Positions 41,099 to 51,050 are shown, counted from the first letter of the stretch. The stretch: 64,000 nt of DNA from Gammaproteobacteria bacterium (GCA_018401885.1 JAGYKB010000001.1:310001-374000); one strand, 5' to 3'. The notes: generated from the sequence alone by a model not told the origin. Translations and numbers: made by a program.

Positions 41099-43639
41099 GT
41101 GAGTAAAAGCGTGCCCGAAGACACAGCGCTCGACCCTACCATCCGCAAGGTGCAGAAGGAGCAAAACGATTGCGAACGAGTTCGCAGTGCGCTCGCTCCT
41201 TCTGCCTATATCAAAGGCATTTCTGGTGATAGAGGATTGAGTGGAGATGACGCACTCGCGCTAGCAAATCGAACAGATACGGCAAAACTCGCGAAGGAAG
41301 CGGCACAACTCAGAGATCTTGGTTTCGGTAAAATCGTCACTTATTCGCGCAAAGTGTTTATCCCCTTAACACAGTTGTGCCGCGACGTCTGCCACTACTG
41401 CACTTTCGCGCAAACGCCTAAGCACATCCCTCAGGCTTACATGCCAATCGATGACGTGATTGCAACCTGTGTCGCCGGCGCTGAAATGGGTTGCCAGGAA
41501 GCGCTCTTCACTCTCGGGGAAAAACCTGAGTTACGGTACCGTGCAGCGCGCGAAAGTCTCGCCGAAATGGGCTTCGCCAGCACAATCGATTACGTAGTCG
41601 AAGCCGCTCGACGAGTTCTCACCGAGACAGGGCTTCTGCCGCATATTAACGCAGGCAACCTAACTCGCGACGAGATGTTAGCACTACGTGACGTCAGCGC
41701 ATCGATGGGCATTATGCTTGAGTCTGCTTCCTCGCGACTTTGCGAGAAAGGCATGCCGCATTATGGCTCGCCCGACAAAGACCCTGCGACTAGGCTCGCC
41801 ACGCTCGATCTTGCTGGTGAACTGCGCATACCTTTTACCTCGGGCATTTTAATTGGCATCGGCGAGACTCGGTTAGAACGCATTGAGTCACTTCTAGCGC
41901 TTAGAGACTCCCACCAACGATTCGGGCACTTGCAAGAGATCATCGTGCAAAATTTTCGGGCCAAGCCGCACACTAAAATGGCCCAAGCACCAGAACCAAA
42001 TCTCGACGAACTGATCTGGACCCTCTCCGTCGCTCGATTGATTTTTGGCAGCGAGATGTCTATCCAGGCGCCACCCAACTTAAGTCCGGGCGTGTTGGAG
42101 CAATTGATAGCCGCGGGCATTAATGATTGGGGAGGGGTTTCACCCTTAACCCCCGATCATGTCAATCCAGAGGCGCCTTGGCCGCATCTCGCGCAGCTCG
42201 CGCGGGATACTGGCAGCGCAGGAAAATTCTTAGACCAGCGATTAACAATCTACCCGCGCTATCTCATTGCAGCAGAGACTTGGCTTTCGTCGAAGGTCAG
42301 GCCAGCAGCGCTTAAGCAAAGCGATGCAGAGGGCTATGCCAAGCGCAACGACTGGGTTGCTGGCCTAAGCGAGCATGCACCCTCCTCCGAATCACCCAAT
42401 CGATCGGCGAAGGCAAGCCCTGAAATTGCTGAGACCATTGCGCGTTGTCTAGATAAATCCCTTATTACAGAATCCGAAATCGCCTCCCTGCTTCGCTGCC
42501 GCGGCGATGACTACGACGCGGTAATCGCCGCTGCTGACACATTGCGCCATGCGGTTTGCGGAGACACTGTCAGCTATGTAGTTAACCGCAATATTAATTA
42601 CACGAATGTTTGTTACTTTAAATGCCAGTTCTGCGCCTTTTCGAAAGGCAGCGCGAGCGAAAATTTGCGCGGCAAACCCTACGATATCAGCGCCGAAGAA
42701 ATAAGCAGACGCTGTGTCGAAGCGTGGGCGCGCGGTGCAACCGAGGTTTGCATGCAGGGCGGTATCCACCCTAGCTACACGGGCCAGACCTATATCGACA
42801 TCATTACGACCGTGAAGCAAGCCACCCCACACATGCATATTCATGCCTTTTCGCCGCTTGAAGTCTGGCAAGGCGCTGAGACGCTTGAGATATCATTGAC
42901 TGAATTTCTCACCCGCCTGAAGAGTGCCGGACTCGATACATTGCCCGGCACTGCCGCCGAAATCCTCCACGACGATGTACGCGCGCACCTATGCCCAGAC
43001 AAGCTCAATTCTGAACAATGGCTCGAAGTTATGGAACGTGCCCACGCAGTGGGCTTTAAAACTACGGCAACCATCATGTTCGGCCACATCGAGCGCACCG
43101 AGCACTGTGCGCGACATCTTTATGCCATAGCAGAGCTGCAGCGCAGAACGGGCGGTTTCACCGAATTCGTGCCCTTGCCCTTTGTCGCACACGAGGCACC
43201 GATGTATAAAAAAGGCAATGCTCGACGCGGCCCTAGTTACCGTGAGGCGCTGCTAATGCACGCAGTCCCGCGCCTAGTTTTCAATGGCTTAATAGAGAAC
43301 ATTCAAGCGTCATGGGTCAAAATGGGTCGCGAGGGAGTCTCGGCATGCCTCAATGCCGGAGCCAATGACGTCGGTGGTTCACTTATGAATGAAAGTATTA
43401 CCCGTGCCGCTGGGGCGGAACATGGCGAGGAATGGTCTCCAGCCGAGATAGAAACCACTATCCGCCGGCTAGGGCGCAAGCCGAGGATGCGCACCACACT
43501 CTATGGAGAAGCGCCCACTGAGCGCCGAGAAACTGCGCAAATAGCCGCCGGCCTTGCGCAAATAACATTAGACCCCGCGATGAGAGTCCAGCGTAGTAAA
43601 CTCACGCGTCCGCCAACAAACTTACCGCAGACACCTTAG
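41099..43639 (+). CDS. fbiC: FO synthase, CofG-CofH fusion (two radical SAM domains)
   Basis: CRDVCHYCTFAQTPKHIPQAYM (CofG half, CxxxCxxC near 41388-41411) and NVCYFKCQFCAFSKG (CofH half, near 42611-42634); 846 aa. Confidence 0.93.
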   Translation: MSKSVPEDTALDPTIRKVQKEQNDCERVRSALAPSAYIKGISGDRGLSGDDALALANRTDTAKLAKEAAQLRDLGFGKIVTYSRKVFIPLTQLCRDVCHYCTFAQTPKHIPQAYMPIDDVIATCVAGAEMGCQEALFTLGEKPELRYRAARESLAEMGFASTIDYVVEAARRVLTETGLLPHINAGNLTRDEMLALRDVSASMGIMLESASSRLCEKGMPHYGSPDKDPATRLATLDLAGELRIPFTSGILIGIGETRLERIESLLALRDSHQRFGHLQEIIVQNFRAKPHTKMAQAPEPNLDELIWTLSVARLIFGSEMSIQAPPNLSPGVLEQLIAAGINDWGGVSPLTPDHVNPEAPWPHLAQLARDTGSAGKFLDQRLTIYPRYLIAAETWLSSKVRPAALKQSDAEGYAKRNDWVAGLSEHAPSSESPNRSAKASPEIAETIARCLDKSLITESEIASLLRCRGDDYDAVIAAADTLRHAVCGDTVSYVVNRNINYTNVCYFKCQFCAFSKGSASENLRGKPYDISAEEISRRCVEAWARGATEVCMQGGIHPSYTGQTYIDIITTVKQATPHMHIHAFSPLEVWQGAETLEISLTEFLTRLKSAGLDTLPGTAAEILHDDVRAHLCPDKLNSEQWLEVMERAHAVGFKTTATIMFGHIERTEHCARHLYAIAELQRRTGGFTEFVPLPFVAHEAPMYKKGNARRGPSYREALLMHAVPRLVFNGLIENIQASWVKMGREGVSACLNAGANDVGGSLMNESITRAAGAEHGEEWSPAEIETTIRRLGRKPRMRTTLYGEAPTERRETAQIAAGLAQITLDPAMRVQRSKLTRPPTNLPQTP

Positions 43640-43648
43640 GATACGAAA

Positions 43649-44542
43649 ATGAAAATCGCTATAACTGGCGCGAATAGCAGCGTCGGAATGAATCTACTTG
43701 CACAAGTTGATCAACAGCCCGACCTACACTTTATCGCAGGGGTTCGCTCAGAGAGCGCGCGTCAGGCGCTTCCGGTCTCCCCGCAAATAGTATCGGCCTG
43801 CATACGTTACGACGATGTCAACGCGCTCGCTGGATCCTTAGACGGCGCAGACTGCGTCGTACATCTCGCAGGCATATTAATCGAAGGAAAAAAGAGCAAA
43901 TACCGCGAGGCTAATGTCGATGCTACCCGCTCGGTTATCGACGCAGCCAAGCAAATTGGCGCCAACCATGTCGTGTTTATCTCGGTGGTCGGTGCCGACT
44001 CGAAGTCGAGTAATGCCTATTTCCGTTCAAAAGGGGAAGCTGAAGATATTGTTGCCGCCTCGGGTTTAAGCGCGACGGTGATTCGTACACCCATTCTGCT
44101 CGGACCGGGTACAGCGGGGGCCACTGCTCTCGTGAGCGCGGCGCGCAATCCCAAGGCAAAAGCCTTAGGCGGAGGGCATTACAAAATGCGACCGCTCGAC
44201 ATCGACGATCTCAACACCGCCATTTTTAATGCCTGCAAATTGCAGGCACCGGGGTTTTCTAGCTATGAACTAGTCGGCCCGGAAGCGATTGCCTATTGTG
44301 ATCTGATTACAAGAACAGCGCGCAAAATTGATCCGGACTCGACACTTACTGTAGGGTCAATTCCAATCGGCTTTACAAAATTAATGGCTGCAATCTCTAG
44401 CACACTCAAAGGCGGCGGGTTTACCCCGACCGTGATTGAGGTCATTACTCAAGATGAAGAAGTTAGTCATAACGGCTTTGCCGAACTAGGTGTGACGCTA
44501 ACATCGCTCGACCGCACGATAGAAAAAATACTGGAGCAATAA
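43649..44542 (+). CDS. NAD(P)-binding NmrA-like/atypical SDR
   Basis: MKIAITGANSSVGMNLLAQV; CVVHLAGILIEGKKSKYREANVDATRSVIDAA. Confidence 0.82.
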   Translation: MKIAITGANSSVGMNLLAQVDQQPDLHFIAGVRSESARQALPVSPQIVSACIRYDDVNALAGSLDGADCVVHLAGILIEGKKSKYREANVDATRSVIDAAKQIGANHVVFISVVGADSKSSNAYFRSKGEAEDIVAASGLSATVIRTPILLGPGTAGATALVSAARNPKAKALGGGHYKMRPLDIDDLNTAIFNACKLQAPGFSSYELVGPEAIAYCDLITRTARKIDPDSTLTVGSIPIGFTKLMAAISSTLKGGGFTPTVIEVITQDEEVSHNGFAELGVTLTSLDRTIEKILEQ

Positions 44543-44545
44543 ACA

Positions 44546-45541
44546 ATGACCGACGCGAATAGCGAACACGACATTCAGCAAGCTGACGAGCAGGCAACGC
44601 CACCGGCAAAGAAGAAAAATGGTATCGGGCGAATAGTATTTCTGCTCATAACCGCTGCCTGTTTTTACTATCTCTACATGCGACTCAATGGTGCAGCAGC
44701 GCGCGAAGGCCTGACGCTAGTCGACTATATGGCACAAGTTTTTGCCTCGGTTGATTGGGTTCCGTGGCTCGGGCTGATGATTTGCTACTCACTTTTTTAC
44801 TTTGCCATCGACACGCTAGTCGTTACCAAGGCGCTCAATTGGTTTATCTCTGACATCAAGTACAAAGACATCGCCCCAGTGAGAGCTAGTGCGTACATCA
44901 TTTCGATCTTCAATGAACAAATAGGAAAAGGCGCTATGGCGCTCTACCTCAACAAACGGCACCAAATCCCGAGTTGGGAAGTGGGCTCGGTGATGATCTT
45001 CATCATGTTCTGCGAAGTATTTTATCTTTTGGTTTGGGCCACCATAGGTTATAGCTTCGGCGGTGAAGCCCTGCCGAGTGAATTCGGTCTTATTCCCTAC
45101 ATCGCTAGCGGAGCCGCCGTTTTCTTGGTGGTGTGGATTGCTTATTTCCGTGGCCTCATTCTCCCCTCGCACGGTTTCCGTGATCGCCGGCTCTTTCATG
45201 CGTTCCGCTCAGCAAAGCCTGTTCATTACCTTGGGTTCTTTTTGCTCCGCTCACCCGCACTTATTGCAGCCATCATCGTCTACACTATAGCGCTCAATCT
45301 GTTTGGTGTTGATGTGTCGATAATGACTCTGCTCCCGCTACTGCCAGTCATTTTCTTTGCCGCAGCGGCGCCAACTCCGATGCGCGCAGGTGCTATTACG
45401 TTCTGGGTGTTCTTATTTCCGGAAAACGAAGGGCAACTTGCCGCTTTCGGTTTTGTGCAACACAACTTCTTCATCTTGTTTAACGCAGCGATTGGTTTGC
45501 TCTTCTGGCGCAAAGCTCAACGCGACCTGTTCGGCTCGTGA
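44546..45541 (+). CDS. Polytopic membrane protein, possibly LPG-synthase-TM-like
   Basis: 331 aa with about eight hydrophobic segments; family assignment uncertain. Confidence 0.5.
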   Translation: MTDANSEHDIQQADEQATPPAKKKNGIGRIVFLLITAACFYYLYMRLNGAAAREGLTLVDYMAQVFASVDWVPWLGLMICYSLFYFAIDTLVVTKALNWFISDIKYKDIAPVRASAYIISIFNEQIGKGAMALYLNKRHQIPSWEVGSVMIFIMFCEVFYLLVWATIGYSFGGEALPSEFGLIPYIASGAAVFLVVWIAYFRGLILPSHGFRDRRLFHAFRSAKPVHYLGFFLLRSPALIAAIIVYTIALNLFGVDVSIMTLLPLLPVIFFAAAAPTPMRAGAITFWVFLFPENEGQLAAFGFVQHNFFILFNAAIGLLFWRKAQRDLFGS

Positions 45542-46074
45542 TTGCTAACCTTCTCACGGCGCTGCGCCTCTCATTGGCAGCGCCGGTAGCTCTGGCTTTC
45601 GCGTTGCCCGACGTGATGACTGCGAGCACCCTGCTCAGTCTTGTATTACTCGCTATGGCAACAGATATCGCTGATGGTCAAGCCGCACGTAGATTCGGGA
45701 CAGCATCTAGCCGGGGTATGCTGTTTGACCATGTCACAGATTTTATTTTCGTAACCTCAGGTCTCGCGGGTCTCGCGATCGCAGGGAATATCAGCCCGCT
45801 ACTGCCAATTTTAATCGCTGCAGCCTTCTCACAGTACGTTCTCGATTCTTACTTTTTATTCAAACAAAAAAGCCTGCGCATGAGCATTTTGGGGCGTTGG
45901 AATGGTGTGCTGTATTTTTTCCCGCTGGTCGCTTTCTCCATTGCAGCGCTCGCTTGGTTGCCTACATCGCTCACCGCGGCCGTCGAGATCTGCGGTAAAA
46001 TTTTAGTTTGGCTCCTAACACTGAGCACAATCGCCTCGATTGTCGATCGCGCCATCGCTCCTCTTCGCGCCTAA
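45538..46074 (+). CDS. CDP-alcohol phosphatidyltransferase family protein
   Basis: DIADGQAARRFGTASSRGMLFDHVTD fits D-x2-DG-x2-AR-x8-G-x3-D-x3-D. Confidence 0.85.
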   Translation: MIANLLTALRLSLAAPVALAFALPDVMTASTLLSLVLLAMATDIADGQAARRFGTASSRGMLFDHVTDFIFVTSGLAGLAIAGNISPLLPILIAAAFSQYVLDSYFLFKQKSLRMSILGRWNGVLYFFPLVAFSIAALAWLPTSLTAAVEICGKILVWLLTLSTIASIVDRAIAPLRA

Positions 46075-46186
46075 GCTTGCTTTCGCCTCGTCTGAGATCC
46101 ACCAACCTAAGAAGATTGTATCTGGCAGGCTAGCAGGCGAAAATCATGGCTTCAAAGTAACCGCATCATTCTAGTAGAGAATATTT

Positions 46187-47576
46187 ATGTCTTTGACCTC
46201 ATTTGCAGCAATCGACAATGAAAACCTCTTCCCGTCGACACTAGCTCGGGTAAAAAGAAACGCTGTTCTCAGCGTTCTATTATTTACCGCAGTAGGCTTA
46301 GCCACCACTGCGCAGCAAAGCATGGCACAACAGACGGGGATAGAAATAGAGGATAACGTGCGAAGTGGGTTTGAGGCTGTACTGGCAGATCCACGCGTAA
46401 TCGATGCGCTCGCAGAACTCGAGATCAGGCCCGAGGCTATTAAAAAGAGCAATTTCGACTCCCACAGAAATTCCCGCCCCGCCGTTCAAAGAGGAGCGCC
46501 GGGCCGCTTATTTCCTTGAACAGCTTAAGGCGCGTGGCTTAGAAGACGCTTACATAGACTCCGAAGGCAATGCGATTGGAATACGCAAAGGTAGCGGCAA
46601 TGGTCCTTTGCTGCTCATAGCCGCCCATCTAGATACAGTATTCCCGGAGGGAGTCGATACCACGGTCCGTTTCCGCGATGGCCGGTACTATGCGCCTGGA
46701 ATTGGAGATGACACCCGCGGGCTCGCTGCCATGCTATCGGTTATCGACATTCTGAACGACAGCGGCATTGAAACCGACGCCGATATCATGTTCGCCGGCA
46801 ATGTCGGCGAAGAGGGCCGTGGTGATTTGCGAGGCATCAAGGCAATCTTCCGTGACCATCCCTCAATCGACGGATTTATTTCTATCGATGGTGTTCGCAT
46901 GGGGCGTATCACTAACGGTGGCACGGGCAGTCGGCGCTTTGAATTTCGATTCAAAGGGCCTGGCGGACATTCTTTTGGTGCCTTCGGTCTAGCTAGTGCT
47001 ATCCACGCGATGGGGCGCGCTATAGCAAAAATTGGTGATCTAGAAACGCCCAGCTCGCCTAAAACAACATTTACTGTAGGCACCGTTGCTGGAGGTACCT
47101 CGGTGAACTCCATCGCTGCAGATGCCGTATTCGCTATAGATATGCGGTCGAACGACCGACATCAGCTCGCACTTCTGGAACAGCGCGCGAAAGACGCCGC
47201 GCTTGAAGCGGTCGCCGAGGAGAACGCTCGCTGGAATAGCGGTGAAATAACAGTCGACTTTGTGCTTATCGGCGACAGGCCCGTTGGCCAGACGCCAAGC
47301 GACAGTCCACTAGTTCAGCTTACTGCCTTAGCTTTTGAGGAGCTTGGTGTCGAATTTCGAGGCTTAAGTATTTCTAGCACCGATTCGAATGTCCCTATGT
47401 CGCTCGGCATTCCAGCGATCACGATAGACGGCGGCGGTCAGGGAGGCGGTGCGCATTCACCAGACGAGTGGTTTATCCCGACGGATTCTCATCTCGGACC
47501 GCAGGCGTCACTACTGATCATTTTAGGACTAGCAGGCATTGAAGGCGTGAGCGATGCACAGTTAAAAAAATTATGA
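46187..47576 (+). pseudogene. M20 family metallopeptidase, apparently interrupted by a single +1 frameshift
   Basis: Signal peptide and N-terminus in ORF 46187-46519; AISTPTEIPAPPFKEERRAAYF and AAHLDTVFPEG / GIGDDTRG in ORF 46404-47576; removing one A from 46442-46446 joins them. Confidence 0.75.
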
Positions 47577-47613
47577 GAATAATAAAATAAATAATTGAAT
47601 AAATTGGAAAATA

Positions 47614-48393
47614 ATGTTTTCAACTAAAGAATTTAGCATAGGCGTTTTTACAATTCGCATCAACTGGCTCCTATTTGCCTGCGTTGTGCTGACCATATTG
47701 GCCTTCGGGCGCCTCGGCCTTTGGCAACTCGATCGTGCTGCCGAGAAAGTCAATGCTCAGCAAGTCATGGAGGACGAGTCTAAACGCGGCGCGGAACCCA
47801 TCGAATCGATCCCTCGCGGACACCTCAATCGAGCCAATCCAGAGCTACAAAACCGCCATGTCTCGCTTCAGGGCGAATACCTCAACGACAAGACTATTTT
47901 GCTGCTCGGGCAATTTCATCAGACGCAGATAGGTTATGGGGTCGTCACCCCATTCCGACTCAGTGCAAATAATCAAATAGTACTCGTCAGCAGAGGTTGG
48001 ACTAGCGCCATCAACAAACCTGGACAAAACATCTACACAGCACCCGTTGACGGCCTGGTGTCGGTCACGGCTCAAATTTACGTGCCACCTGCCTCCTGGA
48101 AGCCAAGAGAAAGCGAGATTGACGGCTCTCAGTGGCCAGTTTTCATGCGCGATCTTGAGATCGATATCGTAAGCCAGCTTCTGGGCGAAGAAGTCTGGCC
48201 CTTTGAAGTGAGACTTACAGCTGAGCAAGACGGCGTGCTAGTGCGGCACTGGCCAGCGGTGAGCGCCGATGTCGATCAGAACCTGTCTTACGCACTACAG
48301 TGGTTCTGCCTCGCCCTGCTCGTTTTTTTCGCGAGCTTATTCGCAAGCAGCAATCTCTGGGCGCTATTAAAGGGTCCTGAGCGCGGGGTTTGA
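47614..48393 (+). CDS. SURF1 family protein
   Basis: ILAFGRLGLWQLDRAAEK; NRHVSLQGEYL; VLVSRGWTSA; SYALQWFCLALLVF. Confidence 0.9.
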   Translation: MFSTKEFSIGVFTIRINWLLFACVVLTILAFGRLGLWQLDRAAEKVNAQQVMEDESKRGAEPIESIPRGHLNRANPELQNRHVSLQGEYLNDKTILLLGQFHQTQIGYGVVTPFRLSANNQIVLVSRGWTSAINKPGQNIYTAPVDGLVSVTAQIYVPPASWKPRESEIDGSQWPVFMRDLEIDIVSQLLGEEVWPFEVRLTAEQDGVLVRHWPAVSADVDQNLSYALQWFCLALLVFFASLFASSNLWALLKGPERGV

Positions 48394-48540
48394 GGACGAC
48401 GGCGGAACGCAGCCTCTTCCCACTAACCCGCTTTCAATGCTATCTTCAAGGAGTTAGAAAGTATCGTGACTAAGAAATAGGATCTCAATTCTCTCTTTTC
48501 ACAGAAAATCGTTCAGAACCCAACTAGGAGTCGCTTAATT

Positions 48541-49974
48541 ATGCGCAACTTCACCGCTCAATTCGCCCTCAGCGCGCTCGCTATGACAGTCTCCATGTCG
48601 TTCGCAGGCTCTGCGATGGCGCAAGACGAAGTTACCTTTCATAAAGATATAGAGCCTATTCTGCAGCGCAGCTGCCAGAACTGCCACCGAGAAGGCGGTG
48701 CAGGCCCTATGCCACTGGTAACCTACGAAGAAGTAGCCCCGTTCGCTGGTCTTATCGAATACAAGACTGGGCTTCGCGATCGCGCAGGTGCGATGCCACC
48801 TTGGTATATGGAAAAGAATATAGGCATTCAGGATTACAAGGACGATCCCTCTCTAAGCGATGAGGAAATCGCAGCCATTTCAACGTGGGCCCGCAGCGGC
48901 ACACCCAAAGGAGATGTCGCTGATGCGCCTAAGCCGCTAGTTTTCGACGACAGCCTCAAATGGAAAGCTGGCAAGCCAGACCTCGTGGTCGTGATGAACG
49001 ATGTCACCAAACTCGCTGGAACACCAGATTGGTGGGGTGAAATCGATTATATCCCAACGGGTCTCGAAGAAGATCGCTACGTTAAATCTGTAGAAGTCGT
49101 TGAAGTTAACGACGTCGACAACACCGCCGATGCCGGTACTGTAGGTGGCCGCTATATATTCCACCACATGATCTGGGGCACAGCGATGCTCGATGAAAAT
49201 GGCGAACGAGCACCTGGTCTCTCAATTCCTTGGCCAGTGCATGAAGTAGGCCGCAACGCCGACATCTTTGATGAAGACGCGGGCCGTCTTCTTAAGGCGG
49301 GCTCTGCTATCGTATCGGACTCAGTGCACCTTCATTCGAACGGCCGAGACACGACGGGGCACCTCGAAGTTGGCTTCCGGTTCCACGACAAGGACTATAA
49401 GCCTAAGTACCAAAATGCATTCATCGGACTTGGTAATGGCGTAGATATCAGCATCCAAGGCAATGCCAAGGACCAAGAGCTTCATGCCTACACCGTGCTC
49501 GAGAATCACACGAAAATCATTAGCTTCGAGCCTCACCTGCACGCCCCCGGCGAGCGTATGTGTCTAGAGGCTATTTGGGGATACACCATCGAGACATTAT
49601 CCTGCGTGGGCTACGACCACAACTGGGTGCGTGGCTATCCCTACGCCGACCAAGCTGCGCCGATCCTGCCTAAGGGCACGATCTTGCATATTGTTGGATA
49701 CATGAACAACACAGAGACAAACCCTAACGTACCTGACCCACGCAACTGGCAGGGCTCGGGCAACCGCTCTGTGACTAATATGTTTATCGACCTTGGCATC
49801 CGTGTAACGCTTACAGATGAGCAGTTCCACGAAGCAATGGCAGAGCGCCGCCAGGTGCTCAACCTAGGCCCCAACGACCACGTTATCGGCTGTCCTCTTT
49901 GCCTAGCACCACTTGTTGCGCCAATAGCCGACAAGGATGACGAAGTGACAGGCAACGAAGTCGCCGCCAACTAG
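48541..49974 (+). CDS. Secreted protein with cytochrome c site and PHM-type copper type II monooxygenase-like domain
   Basis: CQNCH heme site; FHHM, VHLHSNG, FEPHLHAPGERM (His-pair and HxH) and NWVRGYPY...LPKGTILHIVGYMNN...NPNVPDP. Confidence 0.75.
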   Translation: MRNFTAQFALSALAMTVSMSFAGSAMAQDEVTFHKDIEPILQRSCQNCHREGGAGPMPLVTYEEVAPFAGLIEYKTGLRDRAGAMPPWYMEKNIGIQDYKDDPSLSDEEIAAISTWARSGTPKGDVADAPKPLVFDDSLKWKAGKPDLVVVMNDVTKLAGTPDWWGEIDYIPTGLEEDRYVKSVEVVEVNDVDNTADAGTVGGRYIFHHMIWGTAMLDENGERAPGLSIPWPVHEVGRNADIFDEDAGRLLKAGSAIVSDSVHLHSNGRDTTGHLEVGFRFHDKDYKPKYQNAFIGLGNGVDISIQGNAKDQELHAYTVLENHTKIISFEPHLHAPGERMCLEAIWGYTIETLSCVGYDHNWVRGYPYADQAAPILPKGTILHIVGYMNNTETNPNVPDPRNWQGSGNRSVTNMFIDLGIRVTLTDEQFHEAMAERRQVLNLGPNDHVIGCPLCLAPLVAPIADKDDEVTGNEVAAN

Positions 49975-50008
49975 ATTGCAAAACATGACTCGAGGATGAC
50001 AAGACAAC

Positions 50009-50968
50009 ATGTGTGTTAACTCAAGTGCAGTAATCAGCAGAGCGAAAGCTCTGCTGATTAACTCAGTAACAACCCTCCTAGTATTCCTACTCTTCACCCC
50101 CTTCAACTCGTCTAGCTTCGCGCAAACAAGCTATCAGACGGGGCAACATGTAGAGCCCGCCTACGAGGGCTGGCGTCCGAATCCTGACGGCACGTTCAGC
50201 TTCATGTTTGGGTATATGAATGAGAATTGGCTTGAAGAGCCCGATGTTCCTGTCGGTGAGAACAATTTCTTCGCCCCAGGAGATGCCGATAGAGGCCAGC
50301 CGACTCGTTTTCTTCCGCGGCGCAATCGCTTCAATTTCGAGGTAGTCGTGCCTGCTGATTGGGGCGACCGAGAACTGGTCTGGACACTCAGAGTCAATGG
50401 TGTAGAGCGGAAAGCCTACGCAACGCTAAAGACAGATTATCAGGTCGATAACATTGTTATTGCCTCTGAGACCGGCTCCTTAGGCGCAGGTACTAGCAGC
50501 CCTGAGTCTCGAGCGAACGTTAAGCCTGACATCGAAGTGATAGGCGACAAGATTCGAACTGCGCGCGTTGGTGAACCCCTTGTGCTTCGCACGCAGGTGC
50601 TTGACGACGGTATACCCAAAGCGAGTCGCGAAAGTAGAATTTCTGAAGATGAGGCTATGCGCCGCATGATGCGTCCACCTACAAGGATAACCGTAGGCAA
50701 GGTTAATGGTTTATTTCTATCCTGGAATGTCTACCGAGGCGAAGGGCATGTTGAGTTTGATCCTCCCCTACCTAAGCCATGGGAGGACACACGCACATCA
50801 GCTAACTCTCCGTGGGGCGCCCTCTGGCTGCCGCCTGAGCTTCCCGAAGATGGCATTATCGAAGTGACTGCGACCTTCGACAAGCCGGGGACCTATGTCC
50901 TTTGGGCTCGTGCGGACGATGGTGGGCTTTACAACGATGATTACATTACCGTAGAGGTAACCGAGTAG
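50009..50968 (+). CDS. Secreted protein of unknown function
   Basis: Signal peptide SSSFAQTS; YEGWRPNPDGTFSFMFGYMNENWLEEPDVPVGENNFFAPGDADRGQPTRF; follows PHM-like gene. Confidence 0.65.
   Translation: MCVNSSAVISRAKALLINSVTTLLVFLLFTPFNSSSFAQTSYQTGQHVEPAYEGWRPNPDGTFSFMFGYMNENWLEEPDVPVGENNFFAPGDADRGQPTRFLPRRNRFNFEVVVPADWGDRELVWTLRVNGVERKAYATLKTDYQVDNIVIASETGSLGAGTSSPESRANVKPDIEVIGDKIRTARVGEPLVLRTQVLDDGIPKASRESRISEDEAMRRMMRPPTRITVGKVNGLFLSWNVYRGEGHVEFDPPLPKPWEDTRTSANSPWGALWLPPELPEDGIIEVTATFDKPGTYVLWARADDGGLYNDDYITVEVTE
50031..50060. repeat. 13-bp perfect stem-loop with GAAA loop
   Basis: taatcagcagagc-gaaa-gctctgctgatta. Confidence 0.85.
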
Positions 50969-50991
50969 CTTCACTTCTCGGCTCTCTAACT

Positions 50992-51031
50992 AAAAAAACC
51001 GGCAAACTTGATTAAGATTGCCGGTTTTTTT
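50992..51031. terminator. Bidirectional Rho-independent terminator between convergent genes
   Basis: aaaaaaaccggcaa-acttgattaaga-ttgccggttttttt. Confidence 0.92.
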
Positions 51032-51050
51032 AGTCTCATCGCTAGCTACT

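Noticed and set aside
46688-47113. 141-aa antisense ORF in the M20 peptidase gene
   Set aside because: Pro/Ser-rich shadow ORF opposite a conserved coding region.
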